Assembly (NCBI GenBank): GCA_964551445.1
Contig: CAZKCG010000009.1
Location: forward strand, 67,625 to 131,624
Direction: 5' to 3'
Source: DAOPXV01 sp964551445
Lineage (GTDB): Bacteria > Muiribacteriota > UBA9980
Length of the DNA: 64,000 nucleotides
Positions within the stretch are counted from its first letter, which is position 1; every line of letters starts with the position of its first letter. The translations under genes were made by a program, and so were the position numbers. Positions 42,330-51,205 of this stretch are shown here, in pieces. Under the pieces are notes generated by a model. That model did not search any database. It was not told the origin of the DNA and was given only the letters and a program-made list of their open reading frames with translations.

Positions 42330-45260
42330 ATGAACGTCAACTCATTAAAACAAAAACTTGAAAGCAAGATAGTAGAAGAAAGGCTTAGCGGTTTAAGAGA
42401 CGCTATCGCCGAATCCGAAGCGCTTGCGGTTTACGTCATAAAAGATTACGTCGTCAAAGAATCCGACGAAACGATCCTTGCCGCTATGATAATCGCGTGC
42501 GCGAAGATCGGCGGCGAAACCGAGATCGATTTCATAGGATCTTATTTGAATCATTCAAGCGTAAAAATAAAGAAATACGCTTTTCAATCGCTTGCCTTGA
42601 TAAATTCGATCAAGGTATATCCGTACATTTTTAAATTATTGACCGATGCCGACGTCCGTTTCAGGCAGCTTGCCGTTAAAGAAATAAGGCATCTCGGCAA
42701 AAAAGAAAGCCTCGGGATAATCGAAAACATGATAGCTTCCGAGATAGACTGGCATAGAAAGTCGGCGCTCGGAGTTCTTGAAATGCTCAATAATATTCTT
42801 TATGAGAATGAGCTCGTCGATATCCTCGCGAGGGCGATCACAAATTCTAAAGCGGGAAATTGCAGAGACTGCGTTACGAAACTTAAAAATCTCACTGACG
42901 CAGGTTCCGAATATGCAGCCGCTTCAATTGAAGCGATCAAAAAGTCGGCTTCGGATGATATTAAAGCCGTTATCTCGGAAATAACCGGCGTGATCGAAAC
43001 AAAACCGCTGCCGGCAAGCGCTGCGGCGGAGATCAAAGAAGGCGCCGTCAAAGCGGAAAGCCCGCCCAAAGAAGAAGTGATAATAAGCGAATTTTCTTCT
43101 TACGTGGATACGGTGGTCAGGGAAAAGAAAATTTCGACTGGCAGTCCGCGCGTTATGATATCCGATTCCGGCGCGGCACTCGAATCAGGAGAAACCGGAA
43201 GGCTCAAACGGACCGCATCTTTCTTATATGACCTGTTCATTCTAAAACCCGCCGCGATGGCTGTCCGGCATAAGTATAAGCTTGCGGTAGTGATGGCGTT
43301 CTTTATCTTCGCGTTCTTTTACGTGTTCCCTGAATTCATACTCGGCAAGGGAAGTTTCGTGGAGCTTGACCCGGGCGGACGGCAAAGCATCGAAAGCCAC
43401 CTGAATTCCAACGGGTACAGGCTCAATAAAAGCGGCAACGGCGTTCCGCTCGTTTACGAACACAGATACTGGACATCGTCGATACCGTTCTTTGAAGGCG
43501 TCTTTGGCAAAACAATAATGTTCTCGGCGTACGAGGTCAATCTTAAAAATACCGATATATTCGAAGCGGCAGTTAAGTTTGACAAATACGGGGAAGTTTC
43601 AAGGCTGGATAAGATCAGAAACATTTCCGAAACTTCATCGGCCGACGAGAATGACCTTATCATAATGAAAAATTCGTTCGCGTATCTTTCAAGCGCCGAC
43701 AGCGGAATGAAGATACTAACGATAGAAGAAGGCGACGGAAGCAACAAGAGACAGTTCCTCTTTAAGAACCTTGTGAATATAAACAAGATCGAGAACTCGG
43801 CATTGGCGCTGAATCTGATAAAAGTAGAAACCAACAGGGGAACCAATAAGACCAACGTGTCGCTTAACGTAGACTCGGGAACCATAGATCCGCCGGACTT
43901 TCCAGTAGAATACCTGCCCAATATCGAAGCGGATGAACCGATGCTTCCCAAGATAGTTGAAAAAGTCAGAAGCCTTAATTTTGTGGGACCTGAAAAAATA
44001 GCCAAACTCGAAGACTGCTATTACCAGACATCTGATTTCTTCAAACGCAAATTCTACGGCAGCACCGAGGAAGAAAAAGAAGAAGAGACTAACTCATTCA
44101 AGGCAAATAAAGTCGAAGAATCGATAGTATCGGGCGAACCGATGTTTGAAAACATAAGAACCACTGAAGCCGTTGAAATGGTAACGGATGCGATAACGGT
44201 TAAAATTAAAGAGTTCTGTGATCACAACGCTCTTTTAGTTAAGAATATCACGGGATTTGATGAAAAGAAGTTCAAGGGCATTATAGCTGCAAGTGCGGCG
44301 CCTGCGGCTTCAATCGGAACGCAGGAAGTAAAACTCTTAACGGATGCGGCCACAACTTCAGTCAATATAGCTGAACTTGCTATGCCGGCGAATATCGCGC
44401 CGATCTATAAGAAATCAGTTATGAAGGATGAAGGCGTATGGTCGACGGAAGAAACTCCGCTCTTAAACGGCAGGAATTACTTGTTTAAAACGAAGGTAAG
44501 AGTAGATCCAAAGAGGCCTTTCGCGATCATGCATATAGCGAGCATCGATATCTCGAAAGTCGATATGAAGCTCGTGCCGGGAACCGAAGAGCCAGTTTCG
44601 ACGATGGGATTAAAGGGCAAAGGATCTATCCCCGGAGACGCGGCGACATATCAGAACCTCATATGCGCCTTCAACGGCGGATTCAGATCGAAACACGGCA
44701 AATGGGGATTCATCTCGGACGGCGTAACTTATCTGAGTCCGGCGAACGGAATAGCCACGATAGCGGTCGATTCAAAAGGTAATATAAAGATCGGCACATG
44801 GGGCGGCCCGGCGCTTGACACAAAAGAAAACTACGTTCATCTCCGTCAGAACCTCCCTCCGATACTTGAAAACGGCAAACTTAACGTGAATAATCAATAC
44901 TGGGGCGCGTCGGTTGATAACAAAACTAATGTGTGGCGTTCGGCGATAGGCATTTCAAAAGACGGAAAGAGGCTTGTTTACGGCGCCGGAAACTCTCTCA
45001 CCTTCGATACACTCGCGAAGGGAATGGAAATGGCCGGATGCGACTACGCGATGCAGCTTGACATAAACGAATATCACACATACTTTCATCTGTACAAACT
45101 TAACGGCACCGATAAAAAGGGGAATCTGAAATTAAAAGTGACGAGGCTTACGGACGAAATGGCTAACGAGACGCAGCGGTGCATCAAGCCTTACACGAGA
45201 GACTTCTTTTATCTGACCTGGAAGAACAACGAGATACAGACGGCGTCAGTTAAACAGTAA
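42330..45260 (+). CDS. HEAT-repeat / transmembrane / phosphodiester glycosidase (NAGPA-like) fusion
   Basis: About 976 residues from the ATG at 42330 (GAAGTGA just upstream); the frame is open to an ATG at 42303 and a TTG at 42270, so the start is uncertain. Residues 1-220 are HEAT-like helical repeats (for example ILAAMIIACAKIGGETEIDF, ADVRFRQLAVKEIRHLG). A single TM helix (about 325-345, YKLAVVMAFFIFAFFYVFPEF) follows. A long middle region of unknown fold leads to a C-terminal domain (about 740-960) with the phosphodiester glycosidase/NAGPA pattern: FAIMHIASIDIS, ICAFNGGFRSKHGKWGFISDG, CDYAMQLDINEYHTYF. The topology is cytoplasmic HEAT scaffold and periplasmic enzyme. NAGPA-type domains cleave GlcNAc-phosphodiesters and occur in exopolysaccharide proteins; the substrate here is unknown. 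Confidence 0.82.
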   Translation: MNVNSLKQKLESKIVEERLSGLRDAIAESEALAVYVIKDYVVKESDETILAAMIIACAKIGGETEIDFIGSYLNHSSVKIKKYAFQSLALINSIKVYPYIFKLLTDADVRFRQLAVKEIRHLGKKESLGIIENMIASEIDWHRKSALGVLEMLNNILYENELVDILARAITNSKAGNCRDCVTKLKNLTDAGSEYAAASIEAIKKSASDDIKAVISEITGVIETKPLPASAAAEIKEGAVKAESPPKEEVIISEFSSYVDTVVREKKISTGSPRVMISDSGAALESGETGRLKRTASFLYDLFILKPAAMAVRHKYKLAVVMAFFIFAFFYVFPEFILGKGSFVELDPGGRQSIESHLNSNGYRLNKSGNGVPLVYEHRYWTSSIPFFEGVFGKTIMFSAYEVNLKNTDIFEAAVKFDKYGEVSRLDKIRNISETSSADENDLIIMKNSFAYLSSADSGMKILTIEEGDGSNKRQFLFKNLVNINKIENSALALNLIKVETNRGTNKTNVSLNVDSGTIDPPDFPVEYLPNIEADEPMLPKIVEKVRSLNFVGPEKIAKLEDCYYQTSDFFKRKFYGSTEEEKEEETNSFKANKVEESIVSGEPMFENIRTTEAVEMVTDAITVKIKEFCDHNALLVKNITGFDEKKFKGIIAASAAPAASIGTQEVKLLTDAATTSVNIAELAMPANIAPIYKKSVMKDEGVWSTEETPLLNGRNYLFKTKVRVDPKRPFAIMHIASIDISKVDMKLVPGTEEPVSTMGLKGKGSIPGDAATYQNLICAFNGGFRSKHGKWGFISDGVTYLSPANGIATIAVDSKGNIKIGTWGGPALDTKENYVHLRQNLPPILENGKLNVNNQYWGASVDNKTNVWRSAIGISKDGKRLVYGAGNSLTFDTLAKGMEMAGCDYAMQLDINEYHTYFHLYKLNGTDKKGNLKLKVTRLTDEMANETQRCIKPYTRDFFYLTWKNNEIQTASVKQ

Positions 45261-45302
45261 ACACAAATAAATAATACGAGCGGTACCATACAAATATTCC
45301 AG

Positions 45303-45333
45303 CCGGCCCTTTAACGGGGCCGGTTTTTTTTTT
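45303..45333 (+). terminator. Rho-independent terminator after the HEAT/NAGPA gene
   Basis: Stem CCGGCCC-tttaacg-GGGCCGG followed by ten T. Confidence 0.9.
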
Positions 45334-45351
45334 ATTATAAAGTTTGCTAAT

Positions 45352-45568
45352 GTTGGTAACAAAAATTTTTTCCAGGAACGCCGCTTCTCGCCATCCTGGC
45401 TTTAGCGGCACTTCCCACGTCCTGTGGGTCGCGCAAGGCATTAGTAATATTTATTTGTCACCTCTTAAACCTCCCGCCAATTTTCGCCGCTCGTGTCTCG
45501 GCGGCTCTCGCCCTTCGTGGGCTACGCCGCCTCCGACGCGTTCCTTTCAAAAATTTTTGTTACCCAAC
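45352..45568. mobile_element. 217-bp MITE-like element with terminal inverted repeats
   Basis: The left end reads GTTGGTAACAAAAATTTTT then (tcc)AGGAACGC. The right end, reverse-complemented, reads GTTGGGTAACAAAAATTTTT then (ga)AAGGAACGC, giving inverted repeats of roughly 28 bp. The inside is GC-richer than its surroundings, has further inverted segments (CGCCGCTTCTCGCC; GGCGGCTCTCGCC) and encodes no credible protein. AAT flanks both ends and could be a 3-bp target duplication. No transposase lies nearby, so it would have to be mobilised in trans. It occupies much of the 427-bp gap before ubiD-like; 45569-45652 shows nothing else. Confidence 0.75.
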
Positions 45569-45652
45569 AATCACACATGTTCCAGCAAAATTCAAATTTA
45601 TAGGTTAAATAAAAATTTCTCTCGTTTCGTTGCTGGCATCGGCTTTTTTTAT

Positions 45653-45681
45653 TTGAAATGGATATGATAATATGGTATAAT
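45653..45681 (+). promoter_or_regulatory. Consensus promoter giving a leaderless decarboxylase mRNA
   Basis: TTGAAA (45653-45658), 17-bp spacer, TATAAT (45676-45681), then six bases to the ATG at 45688. Transcription should start at the A of the ATG. The geometry is identical to that of queE. Confidence 0.75.
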
Positions 45682-45687
45682 CCGGTC

Positions 45688-47151
45688 ATGAATTATAGAT
45701 CACTTTCTGATTTTATGGATGAACTGAGGCGCTCCGGAGACCTTTGCGATATCGGCGAACGCGTCGATCCAAACCTCGAGGTCACGGAGATATGCGACCG
45801 GGCCGTTAAAAATTCGGGGCCGGCGCTGTTGTTCAAAAATGTCGCGGGATGCGGAATTCCTCTGGCAATGAATCTTTTCGCGAGCGACGCGCGCATGAAA
45901 AAGGCGCTCGGCGTGAAAAGCTACGACGAGATAACGGCGCGGCTTGAAAATCTTCTGAAGGCGCCGAAGTCGAGTAGTTTTTTCGAGAAAATGGGTCAGC
46001 TGCCGAAACTCATCGAAGCTTCGAACGCGCTGCCGAAGGTCGTTAAGCGTGAAAACTCCGAATGCAAGGAAGTCGTTTTGACCGATGCGTCGGCTATAGA
46101 TCTGAACTCTTTTCCGATAATAAAATGCTGGCCGAAAGACGCCGGCAAATTCATAACATTTCCGCTTGTTATAACGAAAAATCCTGTCACGGGAATTCAA
46201 AATATGGGAATGTATAGAATGCAGGTACTGTCGCGTAACGAGACCGCGATGCACTGGCATAAACATAAGGACGGCGCTTATATCGCGGCGCTTCATAAGG
46301 AAACCGGAGGAACGAAAGTTCCGGTATCGGTAGTTATCGGGGCCGATCCCGCGACGATGTTTTCCGCCACCGCCCCGCTTCCGAACGGGGTCGATGAGAT
46401 CATGCTCGCCGGCTTCATCAGAAATAAACCGGTCGAGATAGTTAAGAGCGAACTATCCGATATCATGGTCCCGGCGCATGCCGAGATAATCCTCGAAGGC
46501 ACCGTCGATCTATCCGATCTTCGAGTTGAAGGGCCTTTCGGAGACCACACCGGTTTTTACTCGCCGGCGGATAACTATCCCGTTTTCACGGTCGAATGTA
46601 TAACCATGCGGAAAAATCCGGTCTTCATTGAAACGATAGTCGGAATGCCGCCGATGGAAGATTTTTTTCTCGGAATGGCCACTGAAAGGATCTTTCTTCC
46701 GCTTCTGAAACTTCAATGCCCTGAAGTTATTGATATAAAATTCCCGCTCGCCGGCGTTTTTCATAACCTGGTGCTTGTCAAGATCAAAAAACTTTATCAC
46801 GGCCACCCTCAGAAAATAATGAGCTATTTCTGGGGCCAGAACCAGCTGATGTTCACTAAAAACATCGTGGTGTTCGATGAAAACACCGACATTCATAACG
46901 CCGACGAGGCGCTCTTTATGATGCTTGCCAATACCGATTTCAAGCGCGACGTGATAAGCTGCGACGGGCCGCTCGATATACTCGATCACGCATCCTTCAT
47001 CGAAGGATACGGGCCGAAGGTCGGAATAGACGCGACATTCAAGGGCGGCGAGCCGGGATGCCGCAAATGGCCCGAACTTTTAAGGATGAATGAAAATATA
47101 AAAAAAGCCGTTGATGAGAAATGGGAAAAGCTGGGAATTAAAAAACAATGA
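45688..47151 (+). CDS. UbiD-family prenylated-FMN decarboxylase
   Basis: A 487-residue UbiD-type enzyme. The start is set at 45688 (MNYRSLSDFMDELRRSG, the usual N-terminus) because the promoter -10 box covers the upstream in-frame ATGs. Family features are GVKSYDEI near residue 90, FITFPLVITKNPVTG, NMGMYRMQVLSRNETAMHWH, IVVIGADP-like VSVVIGADPATMF, and the E-x-P-F-G-D-H-T-G segment (VEGPFGDHTGFYSP) that carries the catalytic Glu/Arg region. It decarboxylates unsaturated or aromatic acids using prFMN; members act in ubiquinone, menaquinone (futalosine route) and aromatic metabolism, and which applies is not decidable. No UbiX partner is in the window. The next gene starts 21 nt later. Confidence 0.92.
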   Translation: MNYRSLSDFMDELRRSGDLCDIGERVDPNLEVTEICDRAVKNSGPALLFKNVAGCGIPLAMNLFASDARMKKALGVKSYDEITARLENLLKAPKSSSFFEKMGQLPKLIEASNALPKVVKRENSECKEVVLTDASAIDLNSFPIIKCWPKDAGKFITFPLVITKNPVTGIQNMGMYRMQVLSRNETAMHWHKHKDGAYIAALHKETGGTKVPVSVVIGADPATMFSATAPLPNGVDEIMLAGFIRNKPVEIVKSELSDIMVPAHAEIILEGTVDLSDLRVEGPFGDHTGFYSPADNYPVFTVECITMRKNPVFIETIVGMPPMEDFFLGMATERIFLPLLKLQCPEVIDIKFPLAGVFHNLVLVKIKKLYHGHPQKIMSYFWGQNQLMFTKNIVVFDENTDIHNADEALFMMLANTDFKRDVISCDGPLDILDHASFIEGYGPKVGIDATFKGGEPGCRKWPELLRMNENIKKAVDEKWEKLGIKKQ

Positions 47152-47171
47152 TATGTAAAATGGAGGCATTT

Positions 47172-48152
47172 ATGAAAAATTCAAGAACTGGTTTAAAAAC
47201 GATCATTTTTATTGCGGCGGCGGTTTTTATTATTAATTTTACTGGCGCGGATGCGTTCGCGGCCGGGAAGTCAACTGACTGCAATGTGTACAAAGGCGGC
47301 TGGTTCAATATTGAATATCCTTACTATTTAACCGCCAAACCGTCGATGATGTCGCAATCTAATCCCGGAACATATGACAGCGCATTTTTTGTTTCGTACG
47401 ATGAAAAAGTCGAGTTTTATATTTTTTCGCCTCAATGGAACGGCGAAGCTAAAGATATCGAGGTTAACAAAAAAACGGAAAATGCCTCTCCTGCCCAGGT
47501 TCAAAAAAAAGACGGCCGTGAGATCACAAATTATACCATAACCGCTAAAGACGGAAGCTATACGCGCACCTATCAGCAGACCGTTGAAAAAGGCTCTAAA
47601 AAATGGGTTATAGGTTTGAAATATAAAACTTTGGAAGATGAAAACATGTACAATATGCACAATGCGGATTATTTAAATTTCAAGAGATCGTTGAAGCAGT
47701 TTTCGGCCAAAGGTAATGGTATTACCTGGAATATATTTAAAGGCGGCTGGTTCAATATTGAATATCCGACAGATTTCACCGTCAGACCGTCGATAATATC
47801 ACCAACCAATAACGGAACATACGATAGCGCATTCTTCACTTCGCCCGACAACAAAGTCGAGTTTTACATGTTTTCTCCTCAGTGGAGTTATGACGCTAAA
47901 GATATAGCGATCAACGAAAAAACGGAAACCGCTTCTCCGGCAGAAGTTCAAAAAAAAGACGGCCGTGAGATCACGAATTATACCATAACCGCTAAAGACG
48001 GAAGCTATACGCGCACCTATCAGCAGACCGTTGAAAACGAAGGCAGCACCAAATGGGTGATAGGCTTGAAATACGCGACCCAAAAAGATTACGATAAATA
48101 CAAGGCGGCGTATCTGAAATTCAAAGGCTCGCTCAAACAGTTCGCCGACTGA
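47172..48152 (+). CDS. Secreted protein made of two near-identical ~149-residue domains
   Basis: A 326-residue protein from the ATG at 47172, which follows a GGAGG ribosome site. A signal peptide ends near residue 33 (IINFTGADAFAAG). Two tandem copies of one domain follow, each starting KGGWFNIEYP and containing KKDGREITNYTITAKDGSY and TRTYQQTVE, then WVIGLKY. The copies are offset by 447 bp and share a 92-bp stretch with a single mismatch. I do not recognise the domain; it resembles small periplasmic beta-rich proteins. It sits 21 nt after the UbiD-like gene and may be co-transcribed, but a functional link is not evident. A terminator follows. Confidence 0.8.
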   Translation: MKNSRTGLKTIIFIAAAVFIINFTGADAFAAGKSTDCNVYKGGWFNIEYPYYLTAKPSMMSQSNPGTYDSAFFVSYDEKVEFYIFSPQWNGEAKDIEVNKKTENASPAQVQKKDGREITNYTITAKDGSYTRTYQQTVEKGSKKWVIGLKYKTLEDENMYNMHNADYLNFKRSLKQFSAKGNGITWNIFKGGWFNIEYPTDFTVRPSIISPTNNGTYDSAFFTSPDNKVEFYMFSPQWSYDAKDIAINEKTETASPAEVQKKDGREITNYTITAKDGSYTRTYQQTVENEGSTKWVIGLKYATQKDYDKYKAAYLKFKGSLKQFAD

Positions 48153-48188
48153 TAAATTTTTGCTCGAAACAAATAAAAGTATGAAAAA

Positions 48189-48219
48189 AACCATCGTATG
48201 ATCCGATGGTTTTTTTTGA
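48189..48219 (+). terminator. Rho-independent terminator
   Basis: Stem AACCATCG-tatgatc-CGATGGTT followed by T-run; A-run on the left makes it bidirectional. Confidence 0.85.
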
Positions 48220-48270
48220 CGCTTATTCAAAACTTATCTCATCTGACGGCCTGAAGAAAGAATAAATAAA

Positions 48271-48300
48271 TGACCGCGACCAATAAAGGTAACGCGGTCA
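48271..48300 (-). terminator. Hairpin overlapping the ligase stop codon, possible minus-strand terminator
   Basis: TGACCGCG / CGCGGTCA inverted repeat; the TGA stop of the 48298 gene lies in the stem. The following minus-strand sequence is TTTATTTATT, a weak T-tract. Confidence 0.45.
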
Positions 48301-51186
48301 TTTTGCGTAAATAACCTTATTGGCATATTCGAATATTTCAGGCAGCGCCATTTTGAAGTCGCCTTTATGAAGCTTGACCAGAGCCAGAAGAATGGCGGAA
48401 TTATAATAGGCGTCGAGGTTTAGATATTCGAATTCCGAGATCTTAAAATTGAACAGCGCGTCGTCGCGGTATAAATTCTTGTACTGAATGTCAAAATTTC
48501 TCGCCGATTCGAGGTTTCTGATCACGAGAAAATAAAGGAGACGGCGAGCCGATACGATATCGCCTTTTTTGTAATGCGCCCATGAAAGGATCCTTAAGAT
48601 GTCATTGGTCAATTCGGCTGGAGTTTCAATGAATTTCGCGTTATTTTTTATGATGGAATCGTAATCGCCGGACGCGAACGCGTCGAGGTCCTCCGGCGTG
48701 TTTTTAAACTGTGGATGGTATTCTTTTATGGCGATCTCCGCTGAATCATTGCCAAACAGATATTTATCCATTACCGGGAAAAGTATTTTCTCGTCTACGG
48801 AAGTGGTTTTTGAAAGTTCTTCGAGTTTTTGAATAATGGCATTATTATCAAGTTTTTTGACCTGACGCCAGATGAGAGGCATGACATAGATCATTTTGGA
48901 TAATATCAGATTCTCATTGAGGTATTCGCGGGACCTTGTTTTATAATCATAATTGATCGCCGGCAGGACCTTTTGAGTTTTCGAGGTCGCCTGTGAACTT
49001 TGGTTTATACAATAGATCAGGTATTGATCGACGTTAGGGATATCCAGATTTATGCACGCGTATAAAGTTATTACGATGTACTGGATATACCGCTCCATGG
49101 CCTTGTAATCTTTGGTTTTCATGATGTTATAAATTTCGGCGAGACGGGTCTGATTATATTTAGCGAACTCTTCCGGTGCTTTTTCACCGTATATTTCGAC
49201 GAATCTTGAGAACATCGTTTCCGGATTCAGATAAGAATCGGCAAGGCTTTTGGCCGCGTCAGCCGGGGACGGGCCGCCGTCTCTCTTTTTTTTGTATATT
49301 CGATCCATAAGATCGAAATTATTTTGCAGGCTGTCGTCGATGATAATGATATCAAGGCATTTTTTTGAGGCGGCGAGCGCCTCGTTCATTCTCGAGGCGC
49401 CTTCGTCCGCCTTGTTTTTCATGAGATACGAGAGCAATATAGCATAACTTTTATTGGTGAGAAAGACGAAATTTCCGGGTTCGTTAGCGACCGCGGTATT
49501 GAAATGATTTTCGGCCGAATCCATCTTTCGATAATCGTTCATGGCGGAAATGCCGAGCCGGTTGGCGCGCGCGGCCACGAAATAATAGTGTCCCCAGATG
49601 ATGAACGTGAACGATACCGCCGCGGCCAGAGAAAGCGAAATATAAACGATATGCTTCGGCGCGCCCGCTTTTTTATCAGTTGGAACTTCGGGCCGGGAAA
49701 CGGCGGTTTCATTTAAAGAAGGGTTGAATTTCATGAAATAGAAGAAAACCGCCAGATTAAAAAAAGTCGAAGGTATCCACGGGGCGATCTCGCGAAAGAA
49801 GGGCTGATCAAAACATGAAACGACGGCGTATGCCAGAATTGAAGCGGCCGCCGACCATAAATACGCATTTACTAATTCCGGCGCCGGGAACGCCCGGCTG
49901 GAATTATCTTCAGGTTCGGTGCCGGTTTTTCGGTCCGGTCTTTGAAGCGCGCTCAGATACATTCCGAAGATCGAATATATGAAAAATGAGATCATTGGAA
50001 GCGAATAATGCGGGCTGAAGGATGAGTTCGTGAATACTCCGGCAAGCATTGATATCAATACGATATTCATCGTTGCAGCGGTTTCGTTTCGTTCAAACGC
50101 GCCCGTTTTTATCGAACGGTAAAACGAGCGGACGATCAGCGAAAGCGGAAGTAAATATAAAATAGTTCCGAAAATGCCGACTCCGCATAGTTTATCGAGA
50201 ATGAAATTGTGGGCGTCGATCGCCCAGAACGAATATTTTTGAATGCCCCCGATGAAGGCGTTCGGGCCGATCCCGAACCAGGGGTTGTCGCGAAACAGCT
50301 GAAGCGAGGCGCTCCAGATGGATGAACGGTTGGCGAGGCTCGTTATCGTATCGCTCTGAAATAGGCTTTTTATCTTTTCAAAGTAATGCGGCATTGTAGC
50401 CGATAAAGTAAAAACCAGAACGGCCGCGGATATCAGGCCGTAAAAAAAGAGTTTATTTCCGTTAGCTTTTTTGGGGTATTGTATCCAGTAAGTGAAGGCA
50501 GCGGCGGTTAAGGCAAAACAAAATCCGGCGATGGCTCCGCGCGACGCGGTCAGAAAAATGAAAAAACCGCATAGAAAAACGAAGAACAAATTTAACATCA
50601 TTACCGGTTTGCTGATTTTCCGGCCCCTCTCCGACGCCAGAAAAAAAATCGCGGGCAGCATGCTGATTATGAGCATAGTAGCCGTTATATTAGGGTGCAG
50701 GAGCATGTAGTGCATGCGCCCGTCATAGGAGAGCGATCTGACCTCGATAAAGGTAGCGTAAAAAAGCCTCAGCCAGAAGAAGACCGAAATGATCGAGAGA
50801 AATTTGAAGTGGTCCCTGATCTTTATAGGATCAAAAGAAAAAATTACCCTGGCGGAAAAATAAATCAGGAAATATGTGATCTGAAAAACGGCTTCCCTGA
50901 CGGAAAGATCGTAACATTGAGAATAGGATATCGCGGCTATGTTATAAAACATGTCGAGCAGAAATAATAGGTCGATCAATGCAAATTTGCCGAGGATAAG
51001 GCTTTTGATAGACGGTGAGCGGTAAATGCCGGTCAGAAGGACAGCCGCGATGAGAACCATATTTACGAAAAAAATATAGTTAGGATGAAAAAAATTGGGT
51101 TCGCCCGTGAAAAACGATACCGCCATAAGGTTTATCATGGCGAGAAAGGCGTATGCGGCGTAACATGCGAAGCTTATATGGGGCAT
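48298..51186 (-). CDS. Second O-antigen ligase-family membrane protein with large C-terminal domain
   Basis: A 962-residue protein. The N-terminal 420 residues hold about ten TM helices and the Wzy_C pattern with a periplasmic loop (SSIWSASLQLFRDNPWFGIGPNAFIGG, then FWAIDAHNFILDKLCGVGIFG). Three further TM segments (to about 545) precede a roughly 400-residue helical domain with TPR-like spacing (AENHFNTAVANEPGNFVFLTNKSYAILL). It could ligate or polymerise lipid-linked glycans or transfer them to proteins. Its start lies 19 nt after the stop of the giant repeat lipoprotein, so the two are co-transcribed. That makes the lipoprotein a possible acceptor, which is inference only. The paralogue at 24005 shares the same general plan. 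Confidence 0.83.
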   Translation of the reverse strand: MPHISFACYAAYAFLAMINLMAVSFFTGEPNFFHPNYIFFVNMVLIAAVLLTGIYRSPSIKSLILGKFALIDLLFLLDMFYNIAAISYSQCYDLSVREAVFQITYFLIYFSARVIFSFDPIKIRDHFKFLSIISVFFWLRLFYATFIEVRSLSYDGRMHYMLLHPNITATMLIISMLPAIFFLASERGRKISKPVMMLNLFFVFLCGFFIFLTASRGAIAGFCFALTAAAFTYWIQYPKKANGNKLFFYGLISAAVLVFTLSATMPHYFEKIKSLFQSDTITSLANRSSIWSASLQLFRDNPWFGIGPNAFIGGIQKYSFWAIDAHNFILDKLCGVGIFGTILYLLPLSLIVRSFYRSIKTGAFERNETAATMNIVLISMLAGVFTNSSFSPHYSLPMISFFIYSIFGMYLSALQRPDRKTGTEPEDNSSRAFPAPELVNAYLWSAAASILAYAVVSCFDQPFFREIAPWIPSTFFNLAVFFYFMKFNPSLNETAVSRPEVPTDKKAGAPKHIVYISLSLAAAVSFTFIIWGHYYFVAARANRLGISAMNDYRKMDSAENHFNTAVANEPGNFVFLTNKSYAILLSYLMKNKADEGASRMNEALAASKKCLDIIIIDDSLQNNFDLMDRIYKKKRDGGPSPADAAKSLADSYLNPETMFSRFVEIYGEKAPEEFAKYNQTRLAEIYNIMKTKDYKAMERYIQYIVITLYACINLDIPNVDQYLIYCINQSSQATSKTQKVLPAINYDYKTRSREYLNENLILSKMIYVMPLIWRQVKKLDNNAIIQKLEELSKTTSVDEKILFPVMDKYLFGNDSAEIAIKEYHPQFKNTPEDLDAFASGDYDSIIKNNAKFIETPAELTNDILRILSWAHYKKGDIVSARRLLYFLVIRNLESARNFDIQYKNLYRDDALFNFKISEFEYLNLDAYYNSAILLALVKLHKGDFKMALPEIFEYANKVIYAK

Positions 51187-51205
51187 CGTTCCTCCGAAAA
51201 AAGTT

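Noticed and set aside
45344..45667. Open frame of about 107 codons across the MITE-like element
   Set aside because: It reads through both inverted repeats, has no ribosome site and no recognisable protein features.
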